Source: Caulobacteraceae bacterium (GTDB lineage Bacteria; Pseudomonadota; Alphaproteobacteria; Caulobacterales; Caulobacteraceae). From it: a DNA stretch of 64,000 nt. This document shows positions 60,773 to 64,000 of this stretch, in pieces. The position numbers were made by a program, and so were the translations under genes. Each line of letters begins with the position of its first letter. The first letter of the stretch is position 1. Under the pieces are notes generated by a model. It had not been told where the DNA came from. It saw only the letters and a program-made list of their open reading frames with translations, and did not search any database. Location of the stretch: assembly GCA_947441065.1 (NCBI GenBank), contig CANESI010000004.1, positions 1-64,000 on the forward strand, written 5' to 3'.

Positions 60773-61954
60773 CTAAGCGGCTGCGAGGCCGGGAATGTCG
60801 TGGAGTGCGGGGTCCAGGCCCGCGCCCATCATGTCGATGAAGTTGTCGCGATAGAACCGACGTTTGACGCGTTCGTTCACGCCCACAAGGCTATCATTGA
60901 ACCGCTTCAGGGGGTTGCGACCGCCTTCGACATGGGGAAAATCCGATGAGAAGAGGATCATCTCTTCGCCTGAATTTTCAATGATCCAACGCGTATCCTC
61001 ATGGGGATAGGGCGTCACGCGCAGTTGGCGGCGCAAGATCTCGCTTGGTTTTCCCGATAGGGTCTGCAGCCGCTCTTCCTTGCCGAAGGCCGCGACGCCA
61101 GAGTCCAAGAACTTCATCAGGCTCGGAAGCCATGAGGCCCCCAATTCAATGGCGCCGAATTTTAGACGCGGAAAGCGGTCAAACACGCCGTCAATGACGA
61201 GCGCTGATAGGGTCTGCCAGACGCTGAGGGGAATGGACATGAAGCTCAGTGAGGTGAAGTTCTCATCGCCGCCGTGGAAGTCTTTGACGTAGGGCAGGCC
61301 ATTTTCCAGATAGGCATTTTGCATCTTCTCCTCGCCGCCCACGTGGAAAAGGATCGGCACGCCGGCCTCTTGAGCCACGGCCCAGAGGGCATCCAGCTCG
61401 CGGTGACTGGGTGAAAATCCAGGGGGATGGCGGGACGGGATCATCAAGGCCTTGGCCCCAAGGCGCAGGGCTTCGAGTGCGATCTGAGGTGCGCGGGCCC
61501 GGTCAATCAGTGGCACATAGCCGGTGGCCAGCAGGCGGCGATCGACAGAGCAAAATTCGGTCATCATGCGATTGTGGGCGCGCGCCGCTTCAATCGACAG
61601 CTCAATCTCGCCCCTCTGTTCGAGGCCGAAATTGCTCAGGCAGGCCGTTGTAAAAACAAGTTGCGAGGCAAAGCCCAGATGATCGAGGGCGGCCACCCGA
61701 TCCTGGCTGCGAAAGGATCCCAGCGCCGCGTGGTTTTTGCGAAGAAGGATATTGGCCTCGGCACCAGCTCGAAATTCGGGATCCTCATGTTGGGCGGCCG
61801 CATTGGCGAAATATTCAAACAGCTTACTTTCAGCGCCCGTCTTTTCGATAAAGGCTGCCCGATATTTCGGATCAATGAAGCTGTTGAGCGCGCCCGGCAG
61901 CTCCATAATGTGGCTGTCAGCGTCGTGGATGGTCTGTCCTTCGACATAGGCCAT
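60773..61954 (-). CDS. Amidohydrolase family protein (ACMSD-type)
   Basis: A 393-residue TIM-barrel hydrolase of the amidohydrolase-2 family. DADSHIMELPG near the N-terminus carries the expected Asp and His ligands, PILFHVGGEE an active-site His, and FSSDFPHVEGGRNPLKRF the conserved Asp-Phe-Pro-His motif. Family members decarboxylate or hydrolyse aromatic and cyclic acids. It is transcribed divergently from the PHP-domain gene. The substrate is unknown. Confidence 0.87.
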   Translation of the reverse strand: MAYVEGQTIHDADSHIMELPGALNSFIDPKYRAAFIEKTGAESKLFEYFANAAAQHEDPEFRAGAEANILLRKNHAALGSFRSQDRVAALDHLGFASQLVFTTACLSNFGLEQRGEIELSIEAARAHNRMMTEFCSVDRRLLATGYVPLIDRARAPQIALEALRLGAKALMIPSRHPPGFSPSHRELDALWAVAQEAGVPILFHVGGEEKMQNAYLENGLPYVKDFHGGDENFTSLSFMSIPLSVWQTLSALVIDGVFDRFPRLKFGAIELGASWLPSLMKFLDSGVAAFGKEERLQTLSGKPSEILRRQLRVTPYPHEDTRWIIENSGEEMILFSSDFPHVEGGRNPLKRFNDSLVGVNERVKRRFYRDNFIDMMGAGLDPALHDIPGLAAA

Positions 61955-62165
61955 GGTTAGCCTCCCTCGCGGCTCGTTCGATTTTTTCTATTGCGAACTA
62001 TTCGTGCCCTATCGTCAAGGACCCTTGGGGCGTTGCGGCTATCTGGGATGGTCGTGTGCACTTGGGTCCAATTCGGGCCCTTTTAAGTGGCGACCCCTAG
62101 ATCAATGTCACAAGACCAACGCACCTTGCTGCTAGTTTGGGCGCAAAGAAACCGGAGCTGTAGCG

Positions 62166-63740
62166 ATGCGCGATCTGAGTGCGACGAGGGCGAGAAATCA
62201 TTTTCCATGGACGACCTCCGCAAGGGGAAATCTGTGCCAGGTCGCGTTGATAGGTGCCCTTTTGGGTTTAGGCCTTTCTGGAAACGCCAGTGGACATGGT
62301 CGCCACCCAGCGCCCAAGCCAAGCGCGGTCCAAACGCCTGCACCGAAACAAGACAGCAGGACTGGACCAAGATGGCTTGCAGGAGACCATCATATTCACA
62401 GCCGCTATAGTGTGGGCTTAGATATGAAAACGACGCCGCCGAGCCCGGTTCTGGGCAGCGATGCGGTCTATCCGATTACAACCAACGCAGCGATGGCGCG
62501 GCGTTTTGGCCTCAGTTGGATGGTTGCGACAGACCACGGCGGACCAAACCATAGCAAAATCAACCATGATTATGCCTACCCAGAGCTTCTTCAATCGCGC
62601 GCTGCGGTGCCAGAGGTCATTCAGTTTTTTGGGATGGAGCTAAATAGTCCCGCCGCGGACCATAGTAGCGTGATTATCCCTTACGGGGCCGACGAGGCCG
62701 AACGGCTGCGTGACATCGAGTTTAAGTTTGATTCCCGGGAGATATTTCCAAGCGCAGAGGCGCGCAATCAAGAATCTGCCATGGTTTCAGCACTTGAGTT
62801 TATGAACAGGCAGACTCCTAAGCCCGTTCTGTTCGCCCATCACCCATCGCGATCAGCGACTGGAATTGGTGAGTATGGATTAACGACCCCCCAAGAGCTT
62901 CGCAGCTGGAATGACGTCGCGCCCCAGGTTGCAATTGGAATGGAAGGCGCGCCAGGCCACCAGGCTGGCAGTTTGACCCGTCCAAAGCTTGGGCTGGCTG
63001 CAGCGCCCGGCACCGCACCAAGGGAAAATGCTCGCGGCAGTTATAACAGAAGCCCAACCCTAGGCGGGTTTGACCAGATGACGGCCCAAGTTGGCGGCCT
63101 TTGGGACTCTCTATTGGGCGAGGGGCGGCGATGGTGGATAACGGCCACCTCGGATTCCCACGTCCATTACAGCGAAGGGGGTACCGATTTTTGGCCCGGA
63201 GAATATTCAAAAACCTATGTGTTCGCAGACAAAAAGCCGGAATCGATTATCTCAAGCCTTCGAGCCGGCAAGATCTTTGTCACCACAGGCGACTTGATTT
63301 CCGAGCTTGATGTCTCCGTTAAAGCCGTTGGTTCGAGCACTCGGGCAACGATGGGCGAGACCCTAAGATCCAAAATCGGCGCCGACATAGAGGTGACCAT
63401 TCGCTTTTTGGACGACAAGGGTCATGAAGGCAAAACCCTCAACCCGCTTGTTTCACGCGTCGATTTGATCAGGGGTGAGGTCACAGGGCCAGTAGCTGAT
63501 AAGGCGGTGGACCGAAATCCAACAACGCGTGTTGAAGCGCGGTTTACACCAAACAACTGGTCCAAAGTTGGCGATCATACGGTCATCACATACCGCATCC
63601 GAAATGTGACCAAAAATGAGTATATCCGCGTTCGAGGAACCAATACGGATGAACTGGAGCCGCAGCCAGATCCCAAAGGTGAAGATCCTTGGAGCGATCT
63701 TTGGTTCTACTCAAACCCGATCTTCATATCGGTGAGATGA
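62166..63740 (+). CDS. CehA/McbA-type PHP-domain metallophosphoesterase-like protein
   Basis: A 524-residue protein, probably exported: residues about 28-45 are hydrophobic (LCQVALIGALLGLGLSGNASG). The PHP domain has WLAGDHHIHSRYSVGL with the HxH metal pair near residue 92, ATDHGGPNHSKI and DSHVHYSEGGTDFW, typical of the CehA/McbA family named for carbaryl hydrolases. The C-terminal third (about 370-524) is a beta-rich module. The reaction may be hydrolysis of a phosphoester, amide or carbamate; the actual substrate cannot be read. Confidence 0.82.
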   Translation: MRDLSATRARNHFPWTTSARGNLCQVALIGALLGLGLSGNASGHGRHPAPKPSAVQTPAPKQDSRTGPRWLAGDHHIHSRYSVGLDMKTTPPSPVLGSDAVYPITTNAAMARRFGLSWMVATDHGGPNHSKINHDYAYPELLQSRAAVPEVIQFFGMELNSPAADHSSVIIPYGADEAERLRDIEFKFDSREIFPSAEARNQESAMVSALEFMNRQTPKPVLFAHHPSRSATGIGEYGLTTPQELRSWNDVAPQVAIGMEGAPGHQAGSLTRPKLGLAAAPGTAPRENARGSYNRSPTLGGFDQMTAQVGGLWDSLLGEGRRWWITATSDSHVHYSEGGTDFWPGEYSKTYVFADKKPESIISSLRAGKIFVTTGDLISELDVSVKAVGSSTRATMGETLRSKIGADIEVTIRFLDDKGHEGKTLNPLVSRVDLIRGEVTGPVADKAVDRNPTTRVEARFTPNNWSKVGDHTVITYRIRNVTKNEYIRVRGTNTDELEPQPDPKGEDPWSDLWFYSNPIFISVR

Positions 63741-63779
63741 GTTAGTCTCAAATCAGGAGCAACTTGCTCGCCTCGCGCT

Positions 63780-64000
63780 TCACCCAATCTTTTTGGGATT
63801 GTAGGGGTTGGTGGCGGTGCAGCGGCCCATAGCGATGGCTTGGGCCTGAGCTTGCGAGGCCGCATCGGTAAAGTTGGGCAGAACATAGAGATCGCGCTTG
63901 GCAATGGCCTCAAACACCATGTCTGAGAGGTCTTTTGCAGGCAGGCCATGATCGACGGCTCTGCGCATAAACTGCTCTAGCGCGTTCAAGGTCGGGTTCT
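63780..64000 (-). CDS. Short-chain dehydrogenase/reductase family protein, C-terminal fragment
   Basis: The visible 70-odd residues on the minus strand are the end of a protein that begins beyond the right window edge. The segment DMVFEAIAKRDLYVLPNF followed by a short tail is typical of the C-terminal helix of SDR proteins, and the GLPAKDLSDMVFEAI pattern is common in them. No catalytic residues are visible, so function is inferred from this end only. Confidence 0.6.
   Translation of the reverse strand, partial: NPTLNALEQFMRRAVDHGLPAKDLSDMVFEAIAKRDLYVLPNFTDAASQAQAQAIAMGRCTATNPYNPKKIG

Overview
The window looks like part of an alphaproteobacterial replicon, most likely Caulobacterales or a close relative. 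The GC content is high (about 60% by eye). It carries an RPA-family plasmid-type replication initiator, an isoquinoline-1-oxidoreductase-type molybdenum enzyme, a TonB-dependent receptor and paired GANTC sites in the origin. Taxonomy is an inference; no 16S or other marker gene is present.

Layout. 1-9022 is a molybdenum-cofactor island: a siroheme-synthase-type protein (cut by the window edge), a two-subunit xanthine-dehydrogenase-family enzyme (2Fe-2S subunit and molybdopterin subunit with a Tat/lipoprotein signal), a MocA-like nucleotidyltransferase, a tight moaA-moaD-moaE-moaB-moaC-moeA operon and an XdhC-type maturation factor. 9082-9963 is an aldo/keto reductase-fold protein that lacks two catalytic residues. 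10022-12912 is a complete replication and partition module: repA, two arrays of 15-bp iterons at 22-24 bp pitch, a ParA ATPase, a ribbon-helix-helix partner and, upstream of parA, a run of TATC motifs in helical phase that looks like a centromere. Ordinary core genes (ppc, moa genes, a tRNA-Thr(UGU)) lie on the same DNA, so the replicon is better read as a chromid or an integrated plasmid than as a small accessory plasmid.

13154-25198 holds a beta-carbonic anhydrase, two tandem TadG/VWA-like paralogues, an FAH-family hydrolase, an ABC ATPase with a permease/M1-aminopeptidase fusion, a DUF883-type/membrane protein pair and a PhyH-family oxygenase. 25302-30764 has a gamma-glutamylpolyamine-type oxidase and synthetase pair and PEP carboxylase. 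30863-34258 has CinA, a WYL regulator and a CoA transferase. 34209-40266 is a probable aminophosphonate catabolic module: a DUF5690-type transporter, a TIGR03364-type flavin oxidase, PhnX, a second FAD oxidoreductase and an MFS transporter.

40263-49161 is an HPP membrane protein followed by a surface-glycan-like cluster: acetyltransferases, methyltransferases, a PhyH oxygenase, two DegT-type PLP proteins and a strikingly AT-rich glycosyltransferase-like gene. 49366-52153 holds a PfkB sugar kinase, a cytochrome c'/cytochrome b pair, tRNA-Thr and a Fic-protein remnant. 52202-64000 holds a TonB receptor with a secreted amidohydrolase-CIA30 protein, a MazEF toxin-antitoxin pair, a nitroreductase, a chemoreceptor, a second amidohydrolase, a CehA/McbA-type PHP phosphoesterase and the C-terminus of a short-chain dehydrogenase.

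Several modules can be read functionally: Moco synthesis feeding the Ior-type enzyme, RepA with iterons plus ParA/RHH with a centromere, and flavin oxidase plus PhnX acting on aminoethylphosphonate-type substrates. These assignments rest on motifs and synteny read by eye; no database search was run.
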